28,991 bases of DNA from Chara braunii (Eukaryota; Streptophyta; Charophyceae; Charales; Characeae): NCBI GenBank assembly GCA_003427395.1, contig BFEA01000058.1, positions 862,071 through 891,061 on the forward strand, read 5' to 3'. This document shows, piece after piece, positions 1 through 10,245 of this stretch. A model generated the notes under the pieces. The model worked only from the letters and a program-made list of their open reading frames with translations. It had not been told where the DNA came from and made no database searches. Made by a program: the position numbers and the translations under genes. Numbering within the stretch: the first letter of the stretch is position 1; every line of letters begins with the position of its first letter.

Positions 1-206
1 TTGAGTCGTGTGACTTGAGTTGTGCGATGCTGTTCGACTTGAGTCGTGTGACTTGAGTTGTGCGATGCTGTTCGACTTGAGTCGTGTGACTTGAGCTATG
101 CGATGCTGTTTGACTTGAGTTGTGCGATGGTGTTCGACTTGAGTGGTGCGACTTGAGCTGTGTGATGCTGTTCGACTTGAGGTGTGCGATGCTGTTTGAT
201 TTGAGT
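1..206. repeat. 38-bp tandem repeat (minisatellite)
   Basis: Direct head-to-tail repeats begin at base 1, so the array is cut by the window edge. Units start at 1, 39, 77, 115, 139 and 177. The full unit is 38 bp, built from a 14-bp part (TTGAGTCGTGTGAC) and a related 24-bp part that both begin TTGAGT. Units 4 and 6 lack the 14-bp part and are 24 bp, which suggests unequal exchange between the TTGAGT starts. Short open frames across it are by-products of the repeat. Confidence 0.93.
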
Positions 207-850
207 TATGCAAGTACTCTTGAGTGCTTGTATGCAGTTCCTGCTTTGCTTTCCTTTCCTTTGACTTCAAGCTTGCTCAGGTTCATCAAAGTCAGGGCCA
301 GGCACCATCGGTGCTATGTTTGTTGTGAACTTGTGAGATAGCACGAGCACGAAAATGGGCAAGTTCAGACGAGGGGATTCAAAATTTGAAGTACCGGTAT
401 GGCGAGGATGTGGATTTTTTTAGGGCGTACTGGTAGCAGCAGGTAGCGAAAAAACAAGAAAAAAGAAGGGGAAAAAATCCGAAATGCATTTAATTATTTT
501 AATATTATCAGAGTTTTTTGGGCCTGCTGGGAGAAGCGGTGAACAAAAACGTGCCAAAAAAAGGAAGAAGGGGATTTACAAGCGGGGGGTTAAAACATTT
601 CCCGCCAAAGTTTATTTTGCCATTTAAATTTTAAAGTTCAATTTAGCCATTTTGGAATTGATAATTTGATGTATGATTTTTGAATGATGTCACCCTGAAG
701 ATGAGCACCAAATATATTCACCTGTGTTATCCAGAATTATCGCTCACAATTCTGAGCACAAAATTCCGTCAGAGTCGGCACACCCAAGTCTTTTTTGCGC
801 AGCGGCGCCGACTCTCGCGCTCTACTCCCTCTCCCCCCCCGCTCTTCACC
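207..850. other. No gene seen; A-rich intergenic or intronic DNA
   Basis: Contains A-rich and purine-rich stretches (about 440-600). I see no conserved protein, RNA gene or repeat boundary. It lies upstream of the first candidate exon, so it could be promoter or intron DNA; the sequence does not decide. Confidence 0.5.
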
Positions 851-1236
851 CGTCGCAACTTACTTGCAGGAGTCCAGGGGACGGGTCACTTGAGGTCCGG
901 CCGCCTCGCTCTCAATCTGTGAGCCGATAGGCCAATTCTAGAAATCTCAGTCAGCTCAATGAAGGTGGGTTTGGGTGGGGATGGGGGGGAAAGGGGGTGA
1001 GGGAGGGGGATGGAGGCAGAGAGGAGGGGACATGTTTTGCCCCCCACCCATCGCAGGTTACTTGCAGGAGTACGGTGTAGGGGACTGGCTGGTCGCTTGA
1101 GCACTGGTCGCCCGGTTCGCGATCTGTGGGCTGATAGGCCAGTTTTAGATATCTCAGTGAGCTCAATGAAGGTTGGGTGGGGGTGGGGAGGGGGTGACGG
1201 AGGGGGATGGAGAGAAAGAGGAGGGGACAGGTTTTG
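851..1236. repeat. Tandem duplication of a roughly 200-bp unit
   Basis: Two diverged direct copies. Both contain TTACTTGCAGGAGT-like sequence (860 and 1058), a TGTGxGCxGATAGGCCA block, CTCAATGAAGGT (about 955 and 1162), a G-rich run and a GGAGGGGACATGTTTTG-type end. Each copy has an acceptor-like TTGCAG, but the following sequence is not convincingly coding, so I treat the unit as duplicated noncoding DNA just upstream of the candidate exon at 1270. Confidence 0.8.
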
Positions 1237-1269
1237 AAAGGATGGAGACTGTTTGACTTCGCTGTGCAG

Positions 1270-1444
1270 GAACTGGAGCGGCTAGAGCTTGAGATGGAAG
1301 TGGCTATGGAGGAGAGACGGCCAAAAGCTGGAAAGCAGGAGGACATCGTTCAGGGGGACGCTGTGCTGCCAAGGGGTTCGGCCATCAGCTCTGTGGCAGG
1401 GCCTGTGCTAGTCCCTCTCAAGAATGGAGCTGCGGCGTCCAGAG
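1270..1444 (+). CDS. Candidate upstream exon of the coiled-coil/RE-rich host gene
   Basis: An acceptor-like CTGTGCAG precedes an open stretch of 58 codons beginning ELERLELEMEVAMEERR, which is charged and helical, then a small-residue linker. A donor-like AGAG/GTCGAT ends it in phase 1. The next exon (5388) needs exactly one preceding base, so the phases agree, though this would happen by chance one time in three. The frame stays open to a TGA at 1510-1512, so it could instead be the last exon of a different gene. No known domain is recognised. Confidence 0.4.
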
Positions 1445-2505
1445 GTCGATATTTCTCTCGTGCTCCCGTGTCTGTGGCTCAAAACAATACACTGTTGAAA
1501 GCTCCATCATGACACAAAGTATTAAATAACCTTTTGTGAAGTTTCGTTGTATCTGAGAGTTTGAAAGACAGACCACTCTTCAACAACAAGGTGGCAAACT
1601 TGCGCCCTCAAAAACCGCCAGGAAAACGAAAAAGAAAAACGACGCGAGGAAAGCAAAAAAGAAAAAACATGAAACTGCCCGCGCTGGGGGAACGAAAAAG
1701 GAAAAAATCGAAAAACGAAACAAGGAAAATGTAGTGCTATGGTCATGGATGGAAGGTGCTTATGCATGACTGGTCATCTGGCCGAGGGCGCCGCTTTCTC
1801 GTGGTGAAGCGTTGTTGCATGTAATTAATGAATGGAGTTGAAGCACTTCATAGATGACGGGCAGAAGTGCTAATTTGGACAGGAGTAGAGAGGCAAAATC
1901 ATAAACACCATGCGCACTCGCACTATAAGAGTTTCTGGACTGAATGTGGCCACTGGAGCTGTCGTATGCATCTGGGGAAGTCCCAGTGTGAGTACGTGCC
2001 CAGTGTGTGGTCCCCACAGCTGGGCCGATCAACTCTTGCAAAACTCTCATACCATGATTTTGATCACCGGGGGCAGATGATGGTAATTAATGAACGACAG
2101 ACGCGGCAGTCTATGGTAATGCCGTGATTAGCGGTGCTGATAAGAAATGCCCTTTGGGAAGTTTGGGGGAAAAAAAAACAAGAATTTTATCACTGCAGAC
2201 TGCAGTTTATTAGAGGAAATACCACTGTGTGTGAGGAGACATGTGCGAGGCCGTAACTTGTAAGCTCATCAGGGGGCCTTGATGGTAGCCACTGTTTGAG
2301 ATGGTCTATCGCTGATTTGGCGATTTCACATAGGCAGAGCGCCAGTTTGTCATTTGCTTTCGACGTGTAGTATCAGAAGCCTTTGCTCAACTGAAGTTGT
2401 TCTGTGTGTTGGTCAGATAAACATTGGGAATCAGCAGCGCGGACACGTGTGAAGGAAATACAAGAGCATCTTCTGGCAGAGTAAGGGCCTCTTCGTTTTC
2501 TATCG

Positions 2506-2544
<39 letters not shown>

Positions 2545-2750
2545 GTGTGTCAGGGGGAACGAGCGTTTCCGTCAGTCTGCTGCTCAATTCCCACATAGCT
2601 TGGTAAATGCCCAAACACCTCTGTTTTTCAGATCCGTAGTCATATGCCAGATGATTTTGATGTGAGCTTCAACAGAAAGTCTCGTTACATGCCACTGAGT
2701 TTGCAGAGATTTAATTCAATATATCAAAGAAATGAACAACAAAAAGATTC
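1445..2750 (+). other. Presumed intron DNA with a (GT)n microsatellite
   Basis: No conserved coding sequence seen on either strand. It contains A/G-rich DNA (1600-1730), two TAATTAATGAAxG-type sites (about 1820 and 2082) and a (GT)n run at about 2506-2540. Lysine- or serine-rich open frames here are compositional. Confidence 0.45.
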
Positions 2751-2848
2751 GTCCTTTGGGACATCCGTTAATATTGGAACGATACAGAGAAGATTGGCAT
2801 GGGCCCTGCACAGGGATGACACACATAAATCGAGAAATGGTCCAAAAA
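2751..2848 (+). pseudogene. U6 snRNA pseudogene (sense copy)
   Basis: Matches U6 spliceosomal RNA end to end: a 5' stem (GTCCTTTGGGACATCCG), AATTGGAACGATACAGAGA with the ACAGAGA box intact, GCATGG, GGATGACAC, and the 3' end AAATCGAGAAATGGTCCAAA. In the catalytic region the AGC triad reads GGC (ATTGGCATGG where ATTAGCATGG is normal), and the internal stem-loop is altered. An A-run follows instead of the usual T-run terminator. An AATATATC about 30 bp upstream could be a TATA-like remnant, but I see no upstream sequence element. Most likely a processed or decayed copy. Element A begins about 20 bp after its 3' end. Confidence 0.9.
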
Positions 2849-2868
2849 AAAGACAAATTGCTTTTTTT

Positions 2869-3353
2869 CTAGGGTGTTTTTCCGGGCGCCCGGGCACCCA
2901 CCCAACTTGAGCCCGGATACACGCCTGGTTGCCCGGCCGGCCATGACCCCCGGGCAGGGTTCCGGGCAGCCCCAGCGTCAAAAAAAAAAAAAAAAAATTC
3001 AAAAAATCAAAAAATTCCAGGAAAAAAAATATGTTGTGTAGAATTGCAATACAAACAACTTTTGGCTTAGGGTCACATCAGAATTCCTCACGGAATCGGA
3101 GATTAAAAAAAAAGAAAAAAACAGTTTAAATCACACTAAAAGACCCCCCTTTAACCCCTCTCAGCCCCTTTAAAAACAATTTATACCCCCCTTTCCCCCC
3201 CTTGACAGCCAACTCTTAAAAAATGAAATGAGCCCGGATTTGGGGTCCTCTGGGAGAGCGTATAAAGGCAAGCTTTTTTTTTTCTTTTTTTTCTTTTTTT
3301 TCTTTTTTTTTTGGCACGCCCGGGTGCCCGGCCGGGCATGAAAAACTTCCTAG
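2869..3353 (+). mobile_element. Small terminal-inverted-repeat element A (word CCCGGGC)
   Basis: The left end CTAGGGTGTTTTTCC matches the inverted right end CTAGGAAGTTTTTCA. Inside, in order: a GC-rich block (2881-2985) dense in CCCGGGC/GCCCGG; an A-run; a core with ATATGTTGTGTAGAA, CAACTTTTGGCTTAGGGTCA and a C-rich tract (about 3130-3210); T-runs; and a second block of the same words (3313-3339). There is no protein-coding capacity, so it would be non-autonomous. The core matches element B, and the end plus A-tract layout matches C and D. It lies between two inverted U6 pseudogenes. Confidence 0.75.
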
Positions 3354-3494
3354 CTTTTTTTAATTATATAGAACTTCTTCCTGGACATGGCCATTAGTAG
3401 TTTTGAATTCTTCATCTTGTTCAATTTGAATTTCTTCTAATTTTCTAGTGTTTCACCCCTCTGAATTCTGTACGTACATCCTACTTCAGAACCT

Positions 3495-3585
3495 ATTTTT
3501 TGGACCATTTCTTGATTTGTGTGTGTCATCCTTGCGCAGGGGCCATGCTAATTTTCTCCAATTTGAATGGATGTCCCGAAAGGAC
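3495..3585 (-). pseudogene. U6 snRNA pseudogene (antisense copy, ACAGAGA box deleted)
   Basis: On the minus strand it reads GTCCTTTCGGGACATCC, then AAATTGGAGAAAATTAGCATGG, GCCCCTGCGCAAGGATGAC, and AAATCAAGAAATGGTCCAAA. The AGC triad and internal stem-loop are well kept. About 9-10 bases carrying the ACAGAGA box are missing, which removes the 5' splice-site recognition sequence, so it cannot be a working U6. No terminal T-run follows. It is inverted relative to the copy at 2751, and the two differ at different places. Confidence 0.9.
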
Positions 3586-4204
3586 AAGATGGTTTGTTTT
3601 CTAAAATTCGGTTTGAAAGGATTTCATGCTGCAGACCCCTGAAAGCCTGGCACCAAATCCCCAATGTTCTGGAAGTTTCAAAGTCCCAAGTCCGAGGATT
3701 CAGTAGATTAGGCTTGATAGGCTAGTAGGGACGTCGTAGGTCTAAGTAGGCCCAGGATCCGGAGGGGTTTGGAAGGTCGAGGATCATACAGTCAGTCCGG
3801 TGCCCTACAGAAGGCAAGTCCAGTCCAGTCTCCGAAGCCCACAAAAACTGCAGCAAGTCCCAGGAAAGTCCGGGGAGCTTCCGGCAGCAGACAAGCCGCG
3901 GCTGACGGGTACCGGTCTGAAGCAGCCCAAGCCACGACCAGTCCTATGTTTAGCTGCTACAGGGCAGCGGTTCATCAGTTGTTCATTCGTGATAGTTGCG
4001 GAAGCGCTCCTGCTGCTGGTGTGACCAAGAGACTTGGGCAAGACAACGCTCGGAGGAGGAGGGAGCGTCAACGTCAACCGGAGCTAGGGTAGCGATAGGG
4101 AAGCAGGGCGGCCATAGCCGCCAATGTCTAACTCTGAGCTGAGGGTATGTATTCAGGGCACGATCCAAGGCAGGAGAGAGGGACTGTGAGGCTTGAGCGA
4201 TACA

Positions 4205-4249
<45 letters not shown>

Positions 4250-5387
4250 CAGTTACATACCTGGTTCAAGTCTGAGTCTGTGTGAGCGGCAGAGACCGTA
4301 GGAGACATGAACACTTTCAATAAAGATATTTTGCGTACCAATCTCTCGTGCGATTCTTGTGTCTCGGCTATTGGTTTCAAGTGCGAACACTCATCTGGAT
4401 GCTCTTTGCATGTGTATGCGAGGAGGGTGATCAACTTGAGAATCATTGCAGCTTATATGATTTATATCATATATTTTGTTTGATAGTTGACTTGCAATTT
4501 TGTTGAATAGAAGTAAGATCACCACTGGAAACTTGAAGCCTAGGCCAAAGGATAATTTGTTATTGACACAATTTACACAAATCTTTTTATGACTTATAAG
4601 CTGTCTTGCTGTAGAAATAGTAGAGCAAAAATTCGTACGCACAAGAAGAATGTTCAATCTTTTTTCTCCATTAATAATAACGAACTCTTTTGTTTGTCTA
4701 AATAAGTGCACGTTTTTTTCCCTACTTTTTAAACAGGCAGATTACCTTTAAAAATATATTACTTTTTAATCGCTCGTGTTTTTCGTAAAATTCACCGGCC
4801 TTGTTTGCGGAAGGATAACTCATAATAATAATTAATCTGTGCAAGGTCTTGTCTCTCTCTTTTTTCCCGTCTTCCACCTTTCGGCTCCTCTTGTTCCACT
4901 CACCACCTCATCAAGTCGTCATCCAGACGACTGCTGCATGTGAACTCACTTTTCCCAATCTCCATACCTTGCCAAGCAAGTCCTCCATCCCAGGTTGATA
5001 TCTCACTGCCGCTGGCATCACACAGCCACTGCTAAGAAAAGCAATTCTGGATATGGCAATAGCAGCCTTTAGAAGCGAGAAGCGCTGTGCCTTAAGTAAA
5101 GAATGGCAAGGATGAAATGTTAAGGTATTCACCCGAGAGCCTGTGAAAGGGGACTGCATTTGTAAAGATAATGCATTGAGATCTAAAGGGGGAAAAGAGA
5201 GGGAGGTGGGTGTGTTGTTCTCTGTGTGGGGGGGGGCTGTGTGGGGGGGATGACGCAAGGTGAGGTGAGGCGAGGTGTCATCTCCCCATACTGATGCCTG
5301 GTCTGCAGTTATACATTCGCTAAATGGCTCTGCCACTGATATGGGGTCTGTTGGAATTGTGAAGGGAGAGGGCTGCATTGAAGACAG
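3586..5387 (+). other. Presumed intron DNA with a (GA)n microsatellite; no gene seen
   Basis: Includes a moderately GC-rich stretch (3760-4200), a (GA)n run (about 4212-4247), an AT-rich stretch (4440-4830) and G/T-rich DNA (5220-5280). A 240-codon open frame on the minus strand (4911-5633) is compositionally ordinary, lacks a recognisable domain and overlaps the plus-strand exon at 5388. Confidence 0.45.
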
Positions 5388-5493
5388 AGATTGCTGTTCG
5401 GCGTGCTCGCCAACGATTGGCTTGGCGTGAGAGGCAGATGGCATTGGAGTCGTACACACTGAGAGAGACTCAGCTGCTTGCAGAACTTGACAG
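5388..5493 (+). CDS. Coiled-coil exon of the host gene
   Basis: The frame EIAVRRARQRLAWRERQMAL continues into a strongly helical, charged stretch ending LLAELD plus a split Arg codon. The exon ends at a good donor (GACAG/GTATAT) in phase 2, and the downstream exon at 6138 supplies the missing base (AG+G). The acceptor (GAAGACAG) has a poor pyrimidine tract, so the exact start is uncertain. Phase continuity with the exons at 6138, 8685 and 10246 is the main evidence. Confidence 0.7.
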
Positions 5494-6137
5494 GTATATA
5501 TGGCAGCTTCTAGATCCCCAGATTTGTCTATTACGTTCATGTCCCTTTCATACTCCTCGCCCTCCTCTGTCGCCCTATTTTTTACTTTTCTCTCATCTGT
5601 CTTCTTCTTCTTCCTCCTTACAGATTGTGACATAACTTAAAAAATTTTCCTTGTTTTCTTTCATTTTAAAATTTTCCTTCTTTTCTATCATTGTGTTATT
5701 GTTCTTGTTTCCTCTTTTTCTTCTTTTGCTGCCACTGTCGATGTGGTTGTCGTCAGCGTCATCTTTTGAAATGCAACCTTTGAAGACATATCCTTTCACA
5801 TCCCACTTGTAATGTCAAATGTCATCAAGGTCATGCGGATGCTGGCCACCTGCAGAAATTGGGTGGAGGCCCCCATGGATTCCCATAGTACGCTTTTGGC
5901 ATGCACCCAAGTTCTTGCAGGTGACTGTAGTGAATATGGTGAAGGCATAGTCTCACCCCATCAGTAATGGTGCAAGGTAGCAATTTCAAGGGTTCGGCTG
6001 TTCTCCTCTAAGTTGGCTCTAACGTTATTACGTCACGTTAGTGCATTTTGCTTGATGGGTTCTCCTTCCATAGCCTCATTCTAGTGCATGCCTTGACATC
6101 ACCTAGTGAGGTGTTGTTTGGTTCATGTGGATTGCAG
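5494..6137 (+). other. Intron of the host gene
   Basis: Begins GTATAT and ends GGATTGCAG. It has a T/C-rich stretch (5560-5720). No other feature recognised. Confidence 0.6.
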
Positions 6138-6255
6138 GGTAAGGGCCACGGAGGCAGAGAAGGAGATAGAGAGGAAGAAAGCTCTGGAGATGGAGCGTGC
6201 AAGGACAAGAGAGACCCGACATAACTTGGAAATTGAAGCTGAGAAGAGAGCACAG
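6138..6255 (+). CDS. Coiled-coil exon of the host gene
   Basis: Spliced to the 5388 exon it gives LDRVRATEAEKEIERKKALE, continuing as a charged Ala/Glu/Arg/Lys helix to EAEKRAQ. It is 118 nt long: one base completes the split Arg codon, then 39 full codons, ending in phase 0 at CACAG/GTTCGC. The protein is a continuous predicted coiled coil across this junction. Family not recognised. Confidence 0.75.
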
Positions 6256-6809
6256 GTTCGCCCTGCCCCGATGAATTACAAACTTTCAGACATATAATAA
6301 TAATTATCACAGAAGTTTGCAGCTCGATGTCAGTGCATCAGCTAAATCATGCATGGCAGCAAGAGAACCCGTGTGGCCAGCAGGCAGATTTAGTTATGCT
6401 GGCTGCCTACCATGACTGTATATTGCAGGCAAACATCAGACAACACATGACAGTGATTCGCAACATTATGAACAGTGATTTAGTTGAGTGGAGTAATTGT
6501 ACGAGTGTGTCGCCATCCACACATCGATTGGCAGGTGATTTGTAACATTCACCGATTTGAATGCACGAGTGTCAGCATCAGCATCCGCATCAGCATCAGC
6601 GTCAGCATCATGCTCACACAGATAGTAAGGTGATTTGGCAACAGCGATCATGTTCACTGTACACGACCTTAGTTGAATATGCAGCAATTGTACAGATGTC
6701 AGAATCAGCATCGTGCACACATAGATAGGCAGGCATCAGAGAGTCTTCAGCATCCTCCTGTTCTGCACATGAATCCGCACGTCAGCAAAACGGCGATGAC
6801 ACTGTGGTG

Positions 6810-6920
6810 CTACCTTCTTCCCCCGAATGCAATGTACGATCATTATAGCTGTATATCGACTGAAAGATACCCCAAATACAGCTATAATGATCGTACATTG
6901 CATTCGGGGGAAGAAGGTAG
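6810..6920. mobile_element. Perfect 44-bp inverted repeat (hairpin element, copy 1)
   Basis: Left arm 6810-6853 and right arm 6877-6920 are exact reverse complements over 44 bp, with a 23-bp spacer. The arms contain CGAATGCAATGTACGATCAT and AGCTATAATGATCG. The spacer and right arm resemble the hairpin at 8319-8412 and the stretch at 14389-14466. Perfect arm identity suggests a recent origin or arm correction. No terminal TA or other target duplication is obvious. Confidence 0.9.
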
Positions 6921-7351
6921 GTCAGTGCTCAGAAGGCTTGAAAGTTGGGGGTGTGCGCAAACTTAGCATGAACATAGCACCAATTGAGGGGGCCTGACAT
7001 CAAGTCACAGTGCAAGAGTGCTGGTGGTGTCTATGTTCTGTCTTTGATGTGCCTTCGTGCTGTTGTGAATGGTCAGGGGGGGAAGCGCTTTCAGCTACCG
7101 AACCTGGAGGAATTTCACCAAACCCAGGTCAACAGGAGGGAAAGGCTTTCGGCTAACCGCGGTTACAACTCCAGTGGGCTGTCCAACAGTCGAGGAAATA
7201 TTTCTTGCAAAAGCGAGCTCATCCGAAGATGCGATTTTTTCTAGCTACGACGCACTTGCGAAGGTGAGAGGCACTCCCACGCACCTACGCGGCAACCAGC
7301 GCTCCGACGATATTTCTCACCCTCTAAACTCCCCCACGCGTGAACCAGTAA

Positions 7352-7730
7352 TGTGCCGAGCAGATGAACCACACTATACAACACCTATTGAGGCATTACA
7401 TTAAGCCCATTCAGGTGGACGAGGACGAGAAGCTTGCTCTCGTCGCCAGCCTGTACAATAACGCAGTCCACAGCACAGCAGGAGTTAGTCCCAACAATCT
7501 GCTCTTAACTTTCAAGCCTAGACTGCCTCTAGATTTTCTATTACCTGAGAACCAGCCCACTGTTGCGCCTGGCACTCTAAGTTGCTTACCGATGTGAGCG
7601 CCACATGCAGCAAGCAGTGGAAAACATGCACCAAGCACAAACGGCGATGATAGAATCCGAAAACCAACACCGTCGCCCGTCTACATTTCAGGTTGGGGAT
7701 AGAGTCTGGGTTACGGCGTCCGAAGTGGGA
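7352..7730 (+). pseudogene. Ty3/gypsy integrase C-terminal remnant
   Basis: Starts with AEQMNHTIQHLLRHYI, the conserved end of the integrase catalytic domain, then YNNAVHSTAGVSPNNLL (the N-x-x-x-H-S-x-x-G-x-S-P signature of gypsy integrases) up to about 7578. A frameshift moves the homology to another frame, with YRCERHMQQAVENMHQAQ, then FQVGDRVWV at about 7690-7715, the typical start of the C-terminal SH3-like/GPY-type region. The catalytic D,D,E residues, RT and LTRs are not seen. It is a truncated, inactive fragment within a host intron. Confidence 0.85.
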
Positions 7731-8318
7731 CTATTACGCGTGTGCCGTCCCGTCGGACTCATCAGTGGCCAGACAGGCACCGCAAATGTCACAGAAGGAC
7801 GAGGAAGTCCTGTAAATAACGATCAAGCACGGAGGCACTTTCAGTTAACCGGGGCCGTAACCCATTTCATATTTGCTTCCAATGATCCGGTCGTCTGTTG
7901 TAGACTTCACCGGAGTTATCACTGGGGCCATTGGACGCCAGTTTATGCCCCTGACAAATGGCTGTAGAGTAATCTTCATGGCCATGTCTCTTGCAACTGC
8001 ATAGCACATGGCTGGAGGAAAAGAAAGCACTGAGGGGTGCAGGTGCCGTCAGTAGCAGCCCATTTGAAAGCAGGCTCGAAGCCTAGGTAGGAGTAGTGTT
8101 GGGAGACTGCCTGCCTTCCTTTTTTTTTCCTTCCCCCGACCCCACACGAAGCACGCAGGTCTCACACATCTTGCTGGCAGGTCAGCTTGCTGGCACTTTG
8201 ATTGGCTCTGCTCTGGCTCCACAAAAGATGGCCTCTGTCTCAGAGTGTCTGCGAATATCAGGACCCTCCCTGCCTTTATGGCCTTGTTGAACCCAATGAG
8301 GCTGATTGCTATCGTCTT

Positions 8319-8412
8319 CACCCGAATAGAACGCCCCGGTAATTATTGCTGCATCTGAACCGAAAGTTGTGCCAAATACACAGCTATAATGACCGGGGGT
8401 TCTATTTGGGTG
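8319..8412. mobile_element. Imperfect hairpin element (copy 2)
   Basis: The left arm (8319-8351, starting CACCCGAATAGAACGCCCCG) pairs with the right arm (8381-8412) at about 28 of 32 positions around a 29-bp spacer. The spacer and right-arm start (CTGAAxxGAAAG, CCAAATACA, AGCTATAATGA) match copy 1 at 6810-6920, so the two are related elements. Confidence 0.75.
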
Positions 8413-8684
8413 CTTGCACCATGGGGCACCACTGAGGTAACGAGGCACCCAGGTTACGTGGATGAAGACAGACAGGTATGGAGGGCGGCTTCTCTCCAAC
8501 GGCTGTGTTGGAACACTACGATCACTCCACTTGCATGGCAGGTGAGAAAAAGCACTATGCTCCTCTTGTTACGAGTCTTATGACCCTTACTCTCCCTGCA
8601 TGGGCTCGCCAGCCCTCTCCTTCTTGTGTCACTAATCCCTTGTATTTTGTTGTTGTTTGCCCCAATTTTTTGCCTTTCTTGCAG

Positions 8685-8761
8685 AGAGAGCTGGACCAAC
8701 GGGAAGCCACTGCTGTTGCACCAAGACCGCGCAGAGAGTATCCAGGCAGTACAACAGCCAG
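8685..8761 (+). CDS. Short exon of the host gene
   Basis: Preceded by TTTTTGCCTTTCTTGCAG and followed by CAG/GTAAGG, both near-consensus splice sites. It encodes RELDQREATAVAPRPRREYP plus a short Ser/Thr tail, 77 nt from phase 0 to phase 2. This matches the phase-0 end of the 6138 exon and the phase-2 start of the 10246 exon. It links the coiled coil to the low-complexity C-terminal region. Confidence 0.8.
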
Positions 8762-9315
8762 GTAAGGTTTCGTGGACAAGCAACTTGAACGAACACTCTG
8801 TCTTGAGAAAGTGACTTGCAAGAGCTTGTCTTTTGCTTTACTCGGGGTTTATGAAATGTCTTTCAATTTTTGTCGACTTCACAACGAGCCGGCATATCAT
8901 GTCAGGAATTCATTAAGGAGAGAGGAGAGAGATCAAACTTTAAAAAGCAGATTGCCTTACCAACCAGCCTATTCAGTTAATACACCCCTGGACTGTTCAA
9001 ATACAGTTCTGAGTTCCAACTCCACGGGAAGCAGGTGAGTAAAATACGGAAAAAGAAGATCGCCTTTGCTTCACCTAGAGGTACTCAGCTGCCACAGATG
9101 GCTTTTTCTTTTTTTGAGAGGGGGAGAGAGAGAGAGAGAGAGAGAGAGCTCACACCCGTCGTTGTGGTACCTGACTACTAAATTTAGAGGGAGAGCTCAC
9201 ACCCGTCGTTTTGGTACCTGACTACTAATTTTTTTGCTTTTCGATCTTAGACATCTGTCTACGCCGCGCCATTCGGTGCAGCAACTGTGATTGTGAGAAT
9301 TGGATGCGGTGCTTC

Positions 9316-9365
<50 letters not shown>

Positions 9366-10155
9366 ACACCCTTCGTTGTGGTACCGGACGACTATTTTTT
9401 TTGCTTTTCGATCTTTAGACATCTGTCTACGCCGTGCCTTTCGGTGCAGTAACTGTGACTGTGAGAAGTGGATGCGGTGCTTCCACAGGCCATACCCAAA
9501 CCGGTCCCGCCCGGTCTGTAGAGGTGGCCACTTGCCATATGCACTCACCATAAACAACGACTGCTCGTCCGATCTTGCGCAACCCACACACCGACTGGCC
9601 TCATGTGTCATTCTAGAGTGCTCTGCCCTTGAAATGGATTGCTCCTTAAAATGGAAAGCTTGCGAATGTCTGGCATTCAACGTGATTTTGCAATCTGGAA
9701 TTCTGTCATTTTGCTATTGCTCATTTTCCTTGCATCGGTCTCAATTCTGCGTACAAATATATATAAAATGATATTACAATGTGCATTTTAACGGAATAGC
9801 TGTTCCATGGAGAACCCCAAATGTAGGATGCGCAATGCAGGACAAGTGAACACAGCAGACCGATGTGCATTTCATCGGTCTCACCATAACATGCGTTTCT
9901 AATTTGGCGCGAGAGCACCCTAAAGCCAAGAACAAAAGGAAAGGCACTCACTGCACAGTGTCTGGTGGAAATTGATCCCACAGCCGATCCACTTTAATGT
10001 GCTGTTGGGGGTTTGGTTCATGTTGCTAGTTATCATATGCCGCGTGAAAGGAAGGAACAATCGTCCGCCGCAGCAACAGTAGGGAAAGTGGCCTTCCAGT
10101 TGACTTTGCCTGAAGTTGCTCTACCTTGTTTATGATAACGAAGATGATGGCGGCA

Positions 10156-10189
<34 letters not shown>

Positions 10190-10245
10190 CGATGATGATG
10201 ATGATGATGATGCCGACGATGATGATGACGGATGCATGCATGCAG
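8762..10245 (+). other. Intron of the host gene with duplicated sequence and (GAT)n
   Basis: Starts GTAAGG and ends GATGCATGCATGCAG. It contains (GA)n runs (about 9118-9148 and 9320-9361), a direct duplication (9183-9490) and a (GAT)n tract (about 10141-10231). The acceptor lacks a pyrimidine tract because the GAT repeat occupies that position. The GAT repeat can be read as poly-Asp, but that frame does not join the downstream exon. Confidence 0.6.
9183..9490. repeat. Direct duplication separated by (GA)n, with a Cys-rich reading frame
   Basis: GCTCACACCCGTCGTTxTGGTACC and the following CTTTTCGATCTTAGACATCT to GGATGCGGTGCTTCCACA occur twice (about 9194-9320 and 9361-9487), separated by (GA)n. 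A shorter third start lies at 9149-9182. On the plus strand the second copy reads FRCSNCDCEKWMRCFH inside an open frame running to about 9771. I cannot assign it to a known zinc-binding family and do not call it a gene. Confidence 0.75.

Larger units (their letters stand above)
6256..8684 (+). other. Large intron of the host gene, carrying mobile-element debris
   Basis: Runs from GTTCGC to TTTTTGCCTTTCTTGCAG, an excellent acceptor. It holds a (CAGCAT)-type hexanucleotide run (about 6565-6612), two hairpin elements (6810-6920 and 8319-8412) and a gypsy integrase remnant (7352-7730). A CTTTCxGxTAxCC-type motif recurs near 7088, 7145 and 7841. All of this is consistent with insertions tolerated in an intron. 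Confidence 0.65.

Noticed and set aside
1-206. CRISPR-like regular array
   Set aside because: The repeats are directly contiguous without unique spacers; it is a minisatellite in a eukaryotic context.
2751-2848. Functional U6 snRNA gene
   Set aside because: Catalytic AGC triad altered, no T-run terminator, no convincing upstream sequence element.
4911-5633. 240-codon open frame on the minus strand
   Set aside because: No recognisable domain, overlaps the better-supported plus-strand exon at 5388-5493, and its composition follows local base bias.
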